NCBI RefSeq assembly: GCF_900157305.1
Contig: NZ_LS974202.1
Span: 124,001 to 188,000 of the forward strand
Direction of reading: 5' to 3'
DNA: 64,000 nucleotides
From: Mesotoga infera
Lineage (GTDB): Bacteria; Thermotogota; Thermotogae; Petrotogales; Kosmotogaceae
In this document: positions 32,945 through 42,166 of the stretch, one piece after another
How positions within the stretch are numbered: position 1 is the first letter of the stretch
Layout: each line of letters begins with the position of its first letter
Translations under genes and position numbers: made by a program
Notes under the pieces: generated by a model
Seen by the model: only the letters and a program-made list of their open reading frames with translations
Told to the model about the DNA's origin: nothing
The model's database searches: none

Positions 32945-33712
32945 TCAGAATTCCGGTGCGTATTCCACGAACCAGTACTGTTCGAGTTCTGTTATCTTTC
33001 CAGTTGTCTTCAGCCACTGTATGAATGTGTTCAGCCACTGGAGAGTCTCAAAATCACCTTTTGGAATGGCTACACCCAGATCTTCCATAGATAACAGTTC
33101 ATCGGTGACATCGAGCTGTTCGTACTTCTTGGCTACGAACCTCGCGTAGATCGAATCGAAGATCATAGCATCTGCCCTACCAGAGGCGACCTGAAAACCA
33201 GCTTCATCGGTTGTCTCGAAGGTGAATATCTGTGCTTTGGTCAACAATCTGTTGGCGGCTTCCGCACCAGTCGTGCCGAGCTGAACGGCTATCTTGGTTT
33301 GGCTGGTGTTAATATCTTCCAATTTTGGCGGTGTGGGGAACTTTTTCGTGTTGTAGAGAATTGCCTGTCCCACAGTTAGATAGGGATCACTGAAGTTGAC
33401 TTTCAGGGCCCTTTCAGGGGTGATGGTCATTCCAGACCATATGATATCGAATTTGTTGGACATCAGCGCAGGAATGATACCGTCCCAATTAACTATAACA
33501 AACTCAAGTTTAACACCGAGAATGGAAGCCATTTCCTTGAGTATCTCCACTTCCAGCCCTATTCTGTCTCCATCGGGATCCGTACCGTAGAGGGGCATAT
33601 AACCTGCATCCTGTCCCACCCTTAAAACTCCTCTGCTCCTTATGTCCTCCAGCAAACTTGAGAACGCGAGACTCACAACGACCAGAAAAACTACCAGCAT
33701 AACTTTCCTCAT
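32945..33712 (-). CDS. Amino-acid-binding protein, family 3
   Basis: Exported solute-binding protein of 255 residues. It has a signal peptide (RKVMLVVFLVVVSLAFSS) and the SBP family 3 pattern: RVGQDAGYMPLYG, GLEVEILKEMASILG, DIIWSGMTITPERALKVNFSDPY and IAVQLGTTG. The arginine in TPERA is typical of a carboxylate-binding pocket for amino acids. A GGAGGTG site precedes the ATG and directly follows an intrinsic terminator, so transcription of this gene depends on reading through that terminator. Confidence 0.92.
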   Translation of the reverse strand: MRKVMLVVFLVVVSLAFSSLLEDIRSRGVLRVGQDAGYMPLYGTDPDGDRIGLEVEILKEMASILGVKLEFVIVNWDGIIPALMSNKFDIIWSGMTITPERALKVNFSDPYLTVGQAILYNTKKFPTPPKLEDINTSQTKIAVQLGTTGAEAANRLLTKAQIFTFETTDEAGFQVASGRADAMIFDSIYARFVAKKYEQLDVTDELLSMEDLGVAIPKGDFETLQWLNTFIQWLKTTGKITELEQYWFVEYAPEF

Positions 33713-33727
33713 AACAACACCTCCAAA

Positions 33728-33752
33728 TAAAAAACCGGGCTTAAAGCCCGGT
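33728..33752 (-). terminator. Attenuator terminator in front of the amino-acid ABC operon
   Basis: On the minus strand ACCGGGC (33752-33746), loop TTTAA, GCCCGGT (33740-33734), then TTTTTT. It lies inside the leader, only 16 nt before the binding-protein ATG, so it is not the end of another gene. The 3' arm GCCCGGT recurs exactly at 33806-33800 in the leader peptide frame and could pair with the 5' arm to form an antiterminator. Confidence 0.85.
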
Positions 33753-33777
33753 CGGTTATCTTTTTATGAGAGCACGA

Positions 33778-33870
33778 CTAAACGGTGCCGCCTCCCACTA
33801 CCGGGCGCCACAGTTTATGATGATGAAGAGCGGATGATTCTGTTTTTAAGGTCACAGTGTATTCGTACAT
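33778..33870 (-). CDS. Leader peptide with three consecutive His codons
   Basis: A 30-codon frame with an AAAGGTGA site 4 nt upstream of the ATG. It reads MYEYTVTLKTESSAL, then HHH (CAT-CAT-CAT, 33825-33817), then KLWRPVVGGGTV and TAG. It lies between a good promoter and an intrinsic terminator. Runs of the regulatory amino acid are the hallmark of leader peptides of attenuated amino-acid operons. A ribosome stalled at the His codons would leave the GCCCGGT at 33806-33800 free to pair with the terminator's 5' arm. Function is inferred from layout; the peptide itself needs no activity. Confidence 0.65.
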   Translation of the reverse strand: MYEYTVTLKTESSALHHHKLWRPVVGGGTV

Positions 33871-33903
33871 CGCTTCACCTTTCGTCGTGTTTTCGTTGAA
33901 ACG

Positions 33904-33933
33904 ATACTAACAGCATACGGTATCGTGTGTCAA
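33904..33933 (-). promoter_or_regulatory. Promoter of the amino-acid ABC operon
   Basis: TTGACA (33933-33928), 18-nt spacer, TAGTAT (33909-33904) on the minus strand, starting 22 nt after the uvrB stop. Transcription would start near 33897, about 27 nt before the leader peptide ATG. Confidence 0.7.
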
Positions 33934-33955
33934 GTTACGTTTCTCTGAACTAAAG

Positions 33956-35950
33956 TTATTTCTTTTTCAGGCGATACATCTCGTCTCTTATTACAGCGGC
34001 ATCTTCGAATCGTAGCTCTCCGGCCGCCCTTATCATTTCTTCGTTGAGGAGCGCCATGTAATCTTCTGTATCGAGGCTCTCTTTTAGTGCGAAGACTCCC
34101 TCTATGTAAGTCGTTCTGGCCTTGTCTTCTCTGTCTTTGTCGAGGTTTTCTCCGGCGAACTCTTCGAAGATGTTTCTGTAAAGGGGTTTGACGATGCTTT
34201 CAGGGGTGATTCCATGCTCCTTGTTGTAAATGAGCTGCTTGAGTCTTCTCCTGTTCGTCTCGTTTATGGCCCTTTGCATCGAACCGGTCATGGTGTCGGC
34301 GTAGAGAACCACCTGGCCGTTTATGTTTCTGGCAGCCCTTCCTATGGTCTGTACCAGGGTGATTTCCGATCTTAGGAAGCCCTCCTTGTCGGCATCCATT
34401 ATCGCCACGAGGGAGACTTCCGGCAGATCCAGTCCCTCTCTGAGGAGATTGACCCCCACCACGACATCGATCGTGCCCTCGCGCAGCTTTCTCAAAACCT
34501 CGACTCTCTCGATGGCGTCGAGCTCAGAGTGGAGATACTCAGACTTTATACCGACTTCGTTCAGATAGTCAGAGAGCATTTCGGCGGCCTTCTTGGTAAG
34601 AACAGTAACGAGCGCTCTTTCGTTCCGTTTCTTCACGGGCTTCATCCTGGCTATGAAATCATCTACCTGGCTTTCGGTAGGATGCACGATCACTTCGGGA
34701 TCGACCAGACCTGTGGGTCTTATCACCTGATCGACGACCTGCCTGGAGAGTCCCAGTTCATACTCGGAAGGAGTGGCAGATACGAAAACTATCTGGCCGA
34801 CCGTCTCGAGGAACTCTTCGAACTTCAGCGGTCTGTTGTCGAAGGCGGCGGGCAGTCTAAAACCATAATCGACGAGATTCTTTTTTCTCGAGAAATCGCC
34901 CCTGTACATGGCCCTGATCTGCGGCACTCCTATGTGGGACTCGTCTATGAAAGTTATGAACTTCTCCCTGTCGAAGTAGTCAAGCAATGTATAGGGTTTT
35001 TCGCCTTTCCTTCTGCCGTCGAAGAAGCGGGCGTAATTCTCGATCCCCGAGCAATAACCAACACTGGAGAGCATCTCCATGTCGTATGTGGTTCGCTGTC
35101 GTAGGCGCTGGGCCTCCAGATATTTTCCCTCACTTTCCAGTTCCTTAACGCGCTCTTCAAGCTCCTCCTCGATACTCCTCATCGCACCGAGGATCTTGTC
35201 CTGGGTCGTCACGAACTCTTTGGCTGGGTATATAGTGACCATATCAAGCTCGTCCACCACCTTGCGGTTGAGCGGTTCGAAAGTCACTATGCGCTCTATC
35301 TCGTCGTCGAAGAAGTAGATCCTTATGCCGAAATCCTCGTAGGGCGGGAAGATTTCGAAGATCTCCCCTTTTACGTGGAAAACCCCTCCGGCCGAGAGGT
35401 CTTCCGATCGGTTGTACTGTATGTTTGCCAGTCTTATGGCCAGTTCATTCCTGTTGAATCTAGAGCCTCTCTGGATGTGTATGTTCATCGTCGCGAAATC
35501 TTTAGGATCTCCGCTGGCGTAGATGGCTGAAACACTTGCCAGAACGACCGTGTCGTTGCGTGTCAGTACCGACTTCAGGGTAGATACGCGCATCCTCTCC
35601 AGCGTTTCGTTTATCTCGGCCTCTTTCTCGATGTACATATCCTTCGAAGGTATATACGATTCAGGCATGTAGTAATCGTAGTAACTTATAAACAGCTCGA
35701 CCTTGTTGGTGGGAAAAAACGTTTTGAACTCCCTGTATAGTTGTGCGACTAGAGTCTTATTAGGAGAGATCACTATCGCAGGACGCTGGAGGTTCGAAAT
35801 TACGTTGGCCATGGTGAAGGTCTTGCCAGAGCCAGTTACCCCCAGAAGGGTTTGAAACCTGTCTCCTCTTGAAAGTCCCTCCGTGAGCTTTTCTATGGCT
35901 TGCGGCTGATCACCCTGAGGTTTATAAGTCGAATCGAGTTCGAACTTCAA
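33956..35950 (-). CDS. uvrB: Excinuclease ABC subunit B
   Basis: Central damage-recognition helicase of nucleotide excision repair, working with UvrA and UvrC. The 664-residue protein has [14 protein letters not shown] (Walker A, ~38-50), the beta-hairpin segment [20 protein letters not shown] that clamps [15 protein letters not shown] (Walker B), helicase motifs [12 protein letters not shown] and QTIGRAARN, and a C-terminal UVR motif ([18 protein letters not shown]) that binds UvrC. The start is a TTG 8 nt after AAGGGGG; a TATAAT lies near 35981. Monocistronic as far as seen. Confidence 0.97.
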   Translation of the reverse strand: MKFELDSTYKPQGDQPQAIEKLTEGLSRGDRFQTLLGVTGSGKTFTMANVISNLQRPAIVISPNKTLVAQLYREFKTFFPTNKVELFISYYDYYMPESYIPSKDMYIEKEAEINETLERMRVSTLKSVLTRNDTVVLASVSAIYASGDPKDFATMNIHIQRGSRFNRNELAIRLANIQYNRSEDLSAGGVFHVKGEIFEIFPPYEDFGIRIYFFDDEIERIVTFEPLNRKVVDELDMVTIYPAKEFVTTQDKILGAMRSIEEELEERVKELESEGKYLEAQRLRQRTTYDMEMLSSVGYCSGIENYARFFDGRRKGEKPYTLLDYFDREKFITFIDESHIGVPQIRAMYRGDFSRKKNLVDYGFRLPAAFDNRPLKFEEFLETVGQIVFVSATPSEYELGLSRQVVDQVIRPTGLVDPEVIVHPTESQVDDFIARMKPVKKRNERALVTVLTKKAAEMLSDYLNEVGIKSEYLHSELDAIERVEVLRKLREGTIDVVVGVNLLREGLDLPEVSLVAIMDADKEGFLRSEITLVQTIGRAARNINGQVVLYADTMTGSMQRAINETNRRRLKQLIYNKEHGITPESIVKPLYRNIFEEFAGENLDKDREDKARTTYIEGVFALKESLDTEDYMALLNEEMIRAAGELRFEDAAVIRDEMYRLKKK

Positions 35951-36052
35951 TCGAAATGCCCCCTTTCAATTTCAGAACTGGCAGGCAAAGTACACTTGCG
36001 AAGTCGTTGCAGTATAATATTATATACCATTCGTTATCGATTATCTATACTT

Positions 36053-37012
36053 TTAACCCGCGATCGCATTTAGCACGAGATAAACTGTGTAAAGCATAAT
36101 AAGAAGTAAGCCAGAGAATTTGCTAAGCACTCTCTTTCTCATAACCAACAAGAAAAGGGCAATAGAAAGGCCAAAATTGAAAGCAATGTCCAGCGTAAAC
36201 TGGCGGTCCGCTTTAAGCGGAGAAGCCAAAGTAGAGGCACCGAGTACGAAAAGAGTGTTGAAAATGTTCGAACCTATCACATTGCCCATTGCCAGATCTT
36301 TTTTGTCTTTTCTTCCGGCCACCAGTGAGGTCACTAATTCCGGCAAAGATGTGCCGATAGCGACTATGGTCACACCGATCAGCATATCGCTCACACCGAA
36401 GGACCGGGCGATGTGTGAACCGGCATCGACAACCAGATCGCCTCCGACTAAAACGGCTGCCAAACCGCCAACTGTGGCTATCCAGGCCAATTTTATATCT
36501 TTACGTAAGCTCATAGTGTCTTTCTTTTCCTGAATTTGTACTGCCTGGCTTATCGCTCTATCCTGTCTGGCCATCACGAATATGTACATCATAAAGATCA
36601 CGAAAAAGGAAAGCAAGACTATCCCGTCGCTCCTACCAAGTGTGAAATCTCTTCCGAAAAACATGGCACCCGATGCGGTCGATATGATTATGATGAAGGG
36701 AACTTCGTAATACATAGTTGAGTTTGAGACTTTCAAAGGACTTATCAGAGCCGCAGCTCCGAGAATGAGGGCAATGTTTGCTATATTCGAACCAAGTACG
36801 TTTCCTATGGCTATTCCCGAGCCTTTCAGCGCAGCTTGAAAACTTACTGCCAGCTCTGGAGCGCTCGTTCCGAAGGCAACTATCGTGAGTCCTATGAACA
36901 ACTCGGAAAGTCCGAAACGTTTAGCTATGGCTACAGCTCCTTCTATAAGATAATCTGCCCCCTTTATCAGTAGAAGGAAACCGCTTCCGAGTAGAACCAG
37001 AGTCCATATCAA
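36053..37012 (-). CDS. Calcium/sodium antiporter family protein (YrbG-like CaCA)
   Basis: Inner-membrane cation exchanger of 319 residues with about ten spans and the internal duplication of the CaCA superfamily. The two alpha repeats are visible as LFIGLTIVAFGTSAPELAVS...GNVLGSNIANI in the first half and MLIGVTIVAIGTSLPELVTS...GNVIGSNIFNT in the second. The acidic residues in the PEL motifs bind the exchanged ion. It follows the kbl gene after a terminator, so it may be a separate unit. Confidence 0.93.
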   Translation of the reverse strand: MIWTLVLLGSGFLLLIKGADYLIEGAVAIAKRFGLSELFIGLTIVAFGTSAPELAVSFQAALKGSGIAIGNVLGSNIANIALILGAAALISPLKVSNSTMYYEVPFIIIISTASGAMFFGRDFTLGRSDGIVLLSFFVIFMMYIFVMARQDRAISQAVQIQEKKDTMSLRKDIKLAWIATVGGLAAVLVGGDLVVDAGSHIARSFGVSDMLIGVTIVAIGTSLPELVTSLVAGRKDKKDLAMGNVIGSNIFNTLFVLGASTLASPLKADRQFTLDIAFNFGLSIALFLLVMRKRVLSKFSGLLLIMLYTVYLVLNAIAG

Positions 37013-37029
37013 CTTTCATACCTCCCGAC

Positions 37030-37053
37030 AAAACAGCGGCTTCAAGCCGCTGT
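37030..37053 (-). terminator. Terminator after the tdh-kbl pair
   Basis: On the minus strand ACAGCGGC, loop TTGAA, GCCGCTGT, then TTTTG. It lies 40 nt after the kbl stop and right before the GGGAGG ribosome site of the antiporter gene, so read-through may set antiporter expression. Confidence 0.8.
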
Positions 37054-37092
37054 ATTGTTTATTATAATCGGAATATTGCTAAATGGAAGTGC

Positions 37093-38277
37093 TTATTTTA
37101 TTACACCAAGTTCTTTGCCTATCATCTCAAACTTCGAGATGGCAAAGTCGAGATCCTTTCTAGAATGGGCCGCACTTATCATTATTCTCAATCTCGCCTT
37201 TCCCCTCGGCACCGTCGGGAAACCTATCGAGCTGGCAAAGATTCCCTCTTCGAAGAGTCGCTTCGAAAAACTCGATGAGAGCTTTGCGTCGTAGAGCATC
37301 ACCGGGGTGATCGGGGTTTCGCTGTGTCCCGTATCGAAACCGAGAGACTTCAGTCTCTCTTTGAAGTATTCGGCGTTGTTCCATAGCGTTTTAACGAGTT
37401 CGTCCGATGATGAGAGTTTTCGTACCGCCGCTATGGCGGCCGCGGTTTCGGCCGGAGATAGGGAAGAACTGAACAGGAAGGGGCGTGCCTTTTGCTTCAG
37501 ATAATCTATAAGTGCTTTTTTGCCCGCGATGAAGCCGCCAACGAGACCGAAAGCCTTGGAAAGAGTTCCAACTTCGATATCCACCTTCCCGTGGAGATGG
37601 AAGTGATCCACGATGCCTCGTCCATTGCTTCCTAACACACCTTCGCCGTGCGCATCGTCCACCATCACTATTGCTCCGTACTTTTCGGCCTTTTCAACTA
37701 TCTCAGGCAGTGGTGCCAGGTCACCGTCCATTGAGAAAACGCCATCGGTGATGATAAGCATTCTTCTGGCACCATCGGCCTTGGCCGCTTTTAGTTGTTC
37801 TTCGAGATCGGCGACGTCCTTGTGCTTCCAGACATATCTCTTGGCTTTCGTCAATCTGACGCCGTCAATAATACTTGCGTGATTCAGTTCGTCCGAGAGA
37901 ATCGCATCTTCTTCGGAGACTATAGGGCCTATCACAGCCTGGTTGGCATTGAAACCCGACTGCACAACCAGTGTCGCCTCCACTTTCTTGAACTGTGCCA
38001 GTTCCCTCTCGAGTTCGTTGTGGAGGTCAAGAGTACCCGCGATGGACCTAACGGCGCCCGGACCCACACCCCACTTTTTTATACCTTCTATCGCAGCCTG
38101 TTTCAACTCTTCGTCGAAGCAAAGTCCCAGGTAGTTGTTGGAACACATGTTGAGCACTTTTCTGCCATCCACGTTCAGCCAGGCGCCCTGCGGAGACTCG
38201 AGAGTTCGAATTTTCACCAACAGTCCCTTTTCTTCTAGTTCTCTCATTTCGTCTTTCAAAACATCGAAATCGAACAT
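37093..38277 (-). CDS. kbl: 2-amino-3-ketobutyrate CoA ligase (glycine C-acetyltransferase)
   Basis: PLP enzyme of the alpha-oxoamine synthase family. It splits 2-amino-3-oxobutyrate with CoA into glycine and acetyl-CoA, the second step of threonine breakdown. Motifs are [10 protein letters not shown] near the N-terminus, [31 protein letters not shown] (PLP ring and Asp), and the Schiff-base lysine in [13 protein letters not shown]. Length 394 residues is typical. AONS (BioF) is the close relative, but the adjacent tdh gene decides for Kbl. The start follows a GGGAGGTGTGG site. Confidence 0.93.
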   Translation of the reverse strand: MFDFDVLKDEMRELEEKGLLVKIRTLESPQGAWLNVDGRKVLNMCSNNYLGLCFDEELKQAAIEGIKKWGVGPGAVRSIAGTLDLHNELERELAQFKKVEATLVVQSGFNANQAVIGPIVSEEDAILSDELNHASIIDGVRLTKAKRYVWKHKDVADLEEQLKAAKADGARRMLIITDGVFSMDGDLAPLPEIVEKAEKYGAIVMVDDAHGEGVLGSNGRGIVDHFHLHGKVDIEVGTLSKAFGLVGGFIAGKKALIDYLKQKARPFLFSSSLSPAETAAAIAAVRKLSSSDELVKTLWNNAEYFKERLKSLGFDTGHSETPITPVMLYDAKLSSSFSKRLFEEGIFASSIGFPTVPRGKARLRIMISAAHSRKDLDFAISKFEMIGKELGVIK

Positions 38278-38305
38278 TTACCACACCTCCCGTTTCAACG
38301 CCGGT

Positions 38306-39352
38306 TTAGAACTGGAGTATTACCTTGCCGGAGAGCCCTTTTTCCATCAGGCCGAAACCTTCCTCGAAACGCTCGGCAGGGAACGTATGAGTCACAACCG
38401 GCGAAAGATCCACCCTTTTGCTTTTAAGAAGCTGATCCGCTATCCGCCAGGTATCGAACATCTTTCTGCCGGTTATTCCGTACATGGTTAACCCTTTGAA
38501 CGTGAAAAGATTGTTTATATCGAAGGCCAAATCTCCGGGAAATACTCCCAGCAGTGACACTATTCCACCGTTGGTGACGCTGTCGAGGCCCTGTTTTATG
38601 GCGATGACGCTTCCCGACATCTCAAGAAGAACATCGGCTCCATCACCATTGGTCAAGGATCTCACTCTGGCTGGCATGTCTTCCTCGAGTGGATCGATTA
38701 CGACATCGGCACCCATCTTTTTTGCCAGATTTTTTCTGAAATCCTTCACTTCACTCACCATAACACAGGCGGCCCCAGATGCTTTCGCCACGGCCACGGC
38801 CATTGCTCCTATGGGGCCGGCTCCGGTTATGAGAACGTTTTTACCGGTTAGATCGGTTACCAGGGCCGTATGTATTGCGTTGCCGAACGGTTCCATTATC
38901 GAGGCGTACTCCAATGGGATCGATGGATCGACTTTCCAGAGAACTATCTCTGGAACCAGAACATATTCTGCAAAGACTCCATCTCGATGAACGCCGAGTA
39001 TCTCCATATCTCTGCAAATATGCATTTTACCCGTCTTGCACTGAAGACATTTCTGACAGGGGATATGTGTTTCGGCAACCACCGAATCTCCTACGGCGAC
39101 TGTCGTGACATTGTCGCCGACCTTTATTACCTCTCCAGTGAATTCGTGGCCGTCTATCTGTGGAGGGCGGATCCTTTTCTGGGACCATTCATCCCATTTG
39201 TAGATGTGAAGATCGGTACCACATATCGAAGCGCGTTTGACCTTTACCAGAACATCGTGTGGGCCAGGTTCCCCCGGTACGGGAACTCTCTTCAGTGTCA
39301 GTCCTGGACCCGGTTTTTCTTTTACAATCGCGATCATAGTTTCCGATTCCAA
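38306..39352 (-). CDS. tdh: L-threonine 3-dehydrogenase
   Basis: Zinc- and NAD-dependent medium-chain dehydrogenase that oxidises threonine to 2-amino-3-oxobutyrate, used by the next gene product. Visible are the catalytic-zinc ligands in ASICGTDLHIYKWD and GHEFTGEV, the structural-zinc cysteines CQKCLQCKTGKMHIC, and the Rossmann motif GAGPIGAMAVAVAKASGA. Length 348 residues is normal. The TTG at 39352 is 8 nt from GGAGGG; an ATG five codons later is the alternative. tdh-kbl forms the standard two-step threonine to glycine plus acetyl-CoA pathway, which joins the C1-folate genes later in the window. Confidence 0.94.
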   Translation of the reverse strand: MESETMIAIVKEKPGPGLTLKRVPVPGEPGPHDVLVKVKRASICGTDLHIYKWDEWSQKRIRPPQIDGHEFTGEVIKVGDNVTTVAVGDSVVAETHIPCQKCLQCKTGKMHICRDMEILGVHRDGVFAEYVLVPEIVLWKVDPSIPLEYASIMEPFGNAIHTALVTDLTGKNVLITGAGPIGAMAVAVAKASGAACVMVSEVKDFRKNLAKKMGADVVIDPLEEDMPARVRSLTNGDGADVLLEMSGSVIAIKQGLDSVTNGGIVSLLGVFPGDLAFDINNLFTFKGLTMYGITGRKMFDTWRIADQLLKSKRVDLSPVVTHTFPAERFEEGFGLMEKGLSGKVILQF

Positions 39353-39762
39353 CGCAATTTCCCTCCTTCTTATCGTTAGCCGCTATACTTCAATTGTAAG
39401 TTAAACGTCAAAATTAATAAACCTTGCCACCGGGCATCTACGGACCACTGTGAATGCTTATGGCTTTTCAGTTGTTCAACACTCGCTGTATCGTATCGTG
39501 CAACTCACAATGAGTTTCAGTTATCCAACAGGTAACTGCAGATCGCCTGAGTATCGAGTTATAGTTATTAAAGATTGTGAGGTTCTTTCATGCGCTATCA
39601 CTAAAAGCATACTCCTCAATAATCGATCCTACAAAATTCGTACGCTTAACATTTATTTCCTCCCGCTCACTTATTCTTCGTTTTCCTTACGATTTTACTG
39701 TATAATCATTCCTGATCGCTTGTATAGATTCAAAATGGTGATTTTCCAGGAGAGATTCTAGA

Positions 39763-39870
39763 ATGCCAAAGTGGTATCATGATAATGGATTTCCAAGTGA
39801 TTACCACATCGGATGGCTTATTTGGTTGATTCAAATTGAAAATTTAGTAACTTGTGAACTTGGAATCTGA
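39763..39870 (+). CDS. Possible small protein, 35 residues
   Basis: ATG with AGGAGA 9 nt upstream opens a 35-codon frame with a hydrophobic centre (HIGWLIWLIQIENLV) that could span or lie on a membrane. A TATAAT is present about 50 nt upstream. I do not recognise it; it may be chance in an AT-rich spacer. Confidence 0.25.
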   Translation: MPKWYHDNGFPSDYHIGWLIWLIQIENLVTCELGI

Positions 39871-39911
39871 AGTAACTGTCTTATGAAATGTCGCCAGGTG
39901 TTTATTACTTC

Positions 39912-39939
39912 TTGACCGAAAGTCTCTTATATTTATTTT
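39912..39939 (+). promoter_or_regulatory. Possible promoter of the liv-type operon
   Basis: TTGACC (39912-39917), 16-nt spacer, TATTTT (39934-39939), about 110 nt before the GTG start at 40050. The -10 match is modest. A small GATCG/CGATC stem lies in the leader at about 40016-40029. Confidence 0.35.
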
Positions 39940-40049
39940 GCACGGTTGTCCGTTAATGCTTACGACTGTGTCTATGAGTACCATCTATTTAGTGGGGTAA
40001 TTTCAGCCTTAGATGATCGTAGACGATCACAATTGTGGAGGTGAGGTAA

Positions 40050-41177
40050 GTGAAGAGGATTCTCGTTCTGGCAGTTGTTCTGCTGTTAGGTTTCGTGTTG
40101 TTCGCAGTTGAGCCAATCGTCATTGGTGTTTTCGAACCTATGACAGGTCCTTACGCAGCCGGTGGCCAGCTTACAATGGAAGGTATTACCCTTGCAGCCG
40201 AGCAAGTGACGGAAGTCCTCGGCCGTCCGGTACAACTGGTTTTGGTCGACAACAAGAGTGAGAAAGTCGAAGCTTCCAACGCAGTTTCCAGACTGATTCA
40301 GTTCAACAAGGCATCGGTAATTATCGGGAGTTACGGAAGCGCCGTGGCAATACCAGGTAGCGAAGTGGCCAACGCCGCAGGAGTCCCGATGATCGGATGT
40401 TCACCAACCAACCCGCTCGTGACAGTTGGCAAGCCCTACGTTTTCAGAGTCTGCTTCATCGACCCATTCCAGGGAAGCGTTATGGCAAAATTCGCTATCG
40501 AAGAATTGGGAGCGAAAACAGCTGTTATTATTCAGGACATCGCTTCCGACTATTCGGTGGGGCTTTCGCACTACTTCCAGAACTCCTTCAAGAGCCTTAC
40601 GGGAAACAACAAAGCGATTAGCGGCGTCATCTCTTACCAGACCGGTGACCAGGATTTCACAGCGCAGCTTGCATACGCTCAGGGAAAGAACCCCGACGTA
40701 ATCTTCATCCCGGCCGCATCTTATGGTGAGGCTGCCCTGATAATCAAGCAGGCACGCGAACTCGGGATTAAGGCGCAGTTCCTCGGTGGAGACACCTGGG
40801 AAGTGCCGGAGTTTCTTCAGGTCGGCGGAGCCGCCGTTGAAGGAAGTTACTTCAGCACTCACTTCGACGTCGCTGTCGCACCGACTCCGAAGGCTGCCAC
40901 ATTCATCGAAGCCTTCAAGGCGAAGTACGGTGTTGAGCCAAGCGCGTTCGCGGCACTGGGATACGATGCTTTCATGCTGGCTATAGATGCGATAGTAAGG
41001 GCTAACTCCGCAGTTCCTGAAGATATCAAGAATGCCCTCAGTGCAACGGTGAATTTCGAAGGCGTTACCGGCTATATAACAATCGACGAAAATGGAGACG
41101 CCGTAAAGGACGCAATAGTCAGGAAAGTTGAAAACGGTGCATTCAAATTTGTCAGTGTTGTCAAGCCTGCCCAATAA
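40050..41177 (+). CDS. Branched-chain amino-acid type binding protein (LivJ/LivK-like)
   Basis: Exported binding protein of 375 residues. A signal peptide (KRILVLAVVLLLGFVLFA) is followed by the type I periplasmic fold with VIGVFEPMTGPYAAGGQ, LVLVDNKSEKVEASNAVSRLI, the ligand-binding VIIGSYGSAVA segment and YDAFMLAIDAIVRA. The start is GTG with GGAGGTGAGG. It opens a complete five-gene operon. Substrate may be Leu/Ile/Val, but members of this family also bind other amino acids or amides. Confidence 0.93.
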   Translation: MKRILVLAVVLLLGFVLFAVEPIVIGVFEPMTGPYAAGGQLTMEGITLAAEQVTEVLGRPVQLVLVDNKSEKVEASNAVSRLIQFNKASVIIGSYGSAVAIPGSEVANAAGVPMIGCSPTNPLVTVGKPYVFRVCFIDPFQGSVMAKFAIEELGAKTAVIIQDIASDYSVGLSHYFQNSFKSLTGNNKAISGVISYQTGDQDFTAQLAYAQGKNPDVIFIPAASYGEAALIIKQARELGIKAQFLGGDTWEVPEFLQVGGAAVEGSYFSTHFDVAVAPTPKAATFIEAFKAKYGVEPSAFAALGYDAFMLAIDAIVRANSAVPEDIKNALSATVNFEGVTGYITIDENGDAVKDAIVRKVENGAFKFVSVVKPAQ

Positions 41178-41219
41178 TCTCCAGAAGGCAGTAGTTATAT
41201 TGTAGCAGCATAGGTATTG

Positions 41220-41244
41220 GACGCAGGCCTATGCCTGCGTCTTT
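41220..41244 (+). terminator. Intercistronic hairpin after the liv-type binding protein
   Basis: A perfect 9-bp stem GACGCAGGC / GCCTGCGTC with loop CTAT, followed by TTTAC. It is a weak terminator or mRNA-protecting stem that favours binding protein over transporter subunits, as in the sugar operon. Confidence 0.75.
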
Positions 41245-41278
41245 ACTGAATTGTAGTTAAAGCAAAGGCGGTGGCAGG

Positions 41279-42166
41279 ATGAGCCCTGATGTATTTTTGC
41301 AGCACCTTGTTAACGGGATTTCTTTGGGCTTCATATTCGGACTTATAGCCATTGGATACACTCTTGTCTATGGAGTGGTCAAGCTTGTAAATTTTGCACA
41401 CGGCGACGTGTTCATGATGGCTACGTTCTTCGTTTTCTACGGTTTTACTTTGTTTATGATGCCTTGGTGGCTTGCTGTTATTTTTGGAGTAGCTGTAACG
41501 ATATTGCTTGGAGTTGGTATTGAAAGGGTAGCCTATAGACCTCTCAGGGACGCGCCGAGGATATCCTCTCTCTGTGCGGCCATAGGCATGTCGTTTTTGA
41601 TTCAAAACATTGCTGTTGTTGTATTCGGGGGAAGACAAAAATCCTTCTATGTGCCTCCTTCACTAACTACCACTTTTGTAATCGGAGGTGTAAGGATTCA
41701 GGCGATCACGATAGCCACAATAGTAGTTTCCGTAATTGTGCTTCTGCTGCTTACTTTCCTTATAAAGCGTACAAAGATGGGACTGGCCATGAGGGCTCTT
41801 TCGGTCGATTTCGATACGGCAAAATTGATGGGTATAAATGTAAATAGAACGATCGCGTTCACATTTGCTATCGGTTCGGCACTTGCGGCCCTTAGCGCTA
41901 TACTCTGGGCACTCAGATATCCTCAGATATGGCCCTTCATGGGTGTCTTCCCGGGATGGAGAGCCTTTACCGCAGCGATAATCGGAGGTATAGGAAGCAT
42001 CGTTGGTGCTCTGTTCGGTGGATTCATGCTGGGCATGGTAACGATCCTGCTCGTGGCATTTTTCCCGGAAGCGGCAGGTTACAGGGACGCGATAATATTC
42101 GTCCTCCTGGTTGTAATTTTGCTCGTTAAGCCGACCGGCCTTTTTGGCGAGAAGAAAAGTAGGTGA
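41279..42166 (+). CDS. Branched-chain amino-acid ABC permease (LivH-like)
   Basis: A 295-residue inner-membrane permease with about eight spans. Family features: NGISLGFIFGLIAIGYTLVYGVVKLVNFAHGD near the start and AFTAAIIGGIGSIVGALFGGF in the second half. It forms the channel with the LivM-like protein. The stop overlaps the next gene by 4 nt. Confidence 0.94.
   Translation: MSPDVFLQHLVNGISLGFIFGLIAIGYTLVYGVVKLVNFAHGDVFMMATFFVFYGFTLFMMPWWLAVIFGVAVTILLGVGIERVAYRPLRDAPRISSLCAAIGMSFLIQNIAVVVFGGRQKSFYVPPSLTTTFVIGGVRIQAITIATIVVSVIVLLLLTFLIKRTKMGLAMRALSVDFDTAKLMGINVNRTIAFTFAIGSALAALSAILWALRYPQIWPFMGVFPGWRAFTAAIIGGIGSIVGALFGGFMLGMVTILLVAFFPEAAGYRDAIIFVLLVVILLVKPTGLFGEKKSR

Larger units (their letters stand above)
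39353..40049. other. AT-rich intergenic stretch between tdh and the liv-type operon
   Basis: About 700 nt between divergent operons, visibly more AT-rich than the flanking genes. It holds one 35-codon frame with a ribosome site (39763-39870) and a possible promoter for the downstream operon. A 103-codon frame at 39450-39761 has no ribosome site and no protein-like composition. Confidence 0.5.

Noticed and set aside
39450-39761. A 103-codon plus-strand frame between tdh and the liv-type operon
   Set aside because: No ribosome site, unusual composition and AT-rich surroundings; no family recognised.
39959-40003. Leader peptide (14 codons with Leu, Val and Ile) before the liv-type operon
   Set aside because: No ribosome site, no run of branched-chain codons and no terminator before the first gene.
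40401-41174. A 257-codon open frame antisense to the liv-type binding protein gene
   Set aside because: It mirrors the sense gene's codon bias, has no ribosome site and no protein-like features; the sense strand encodes a clear binding protein.
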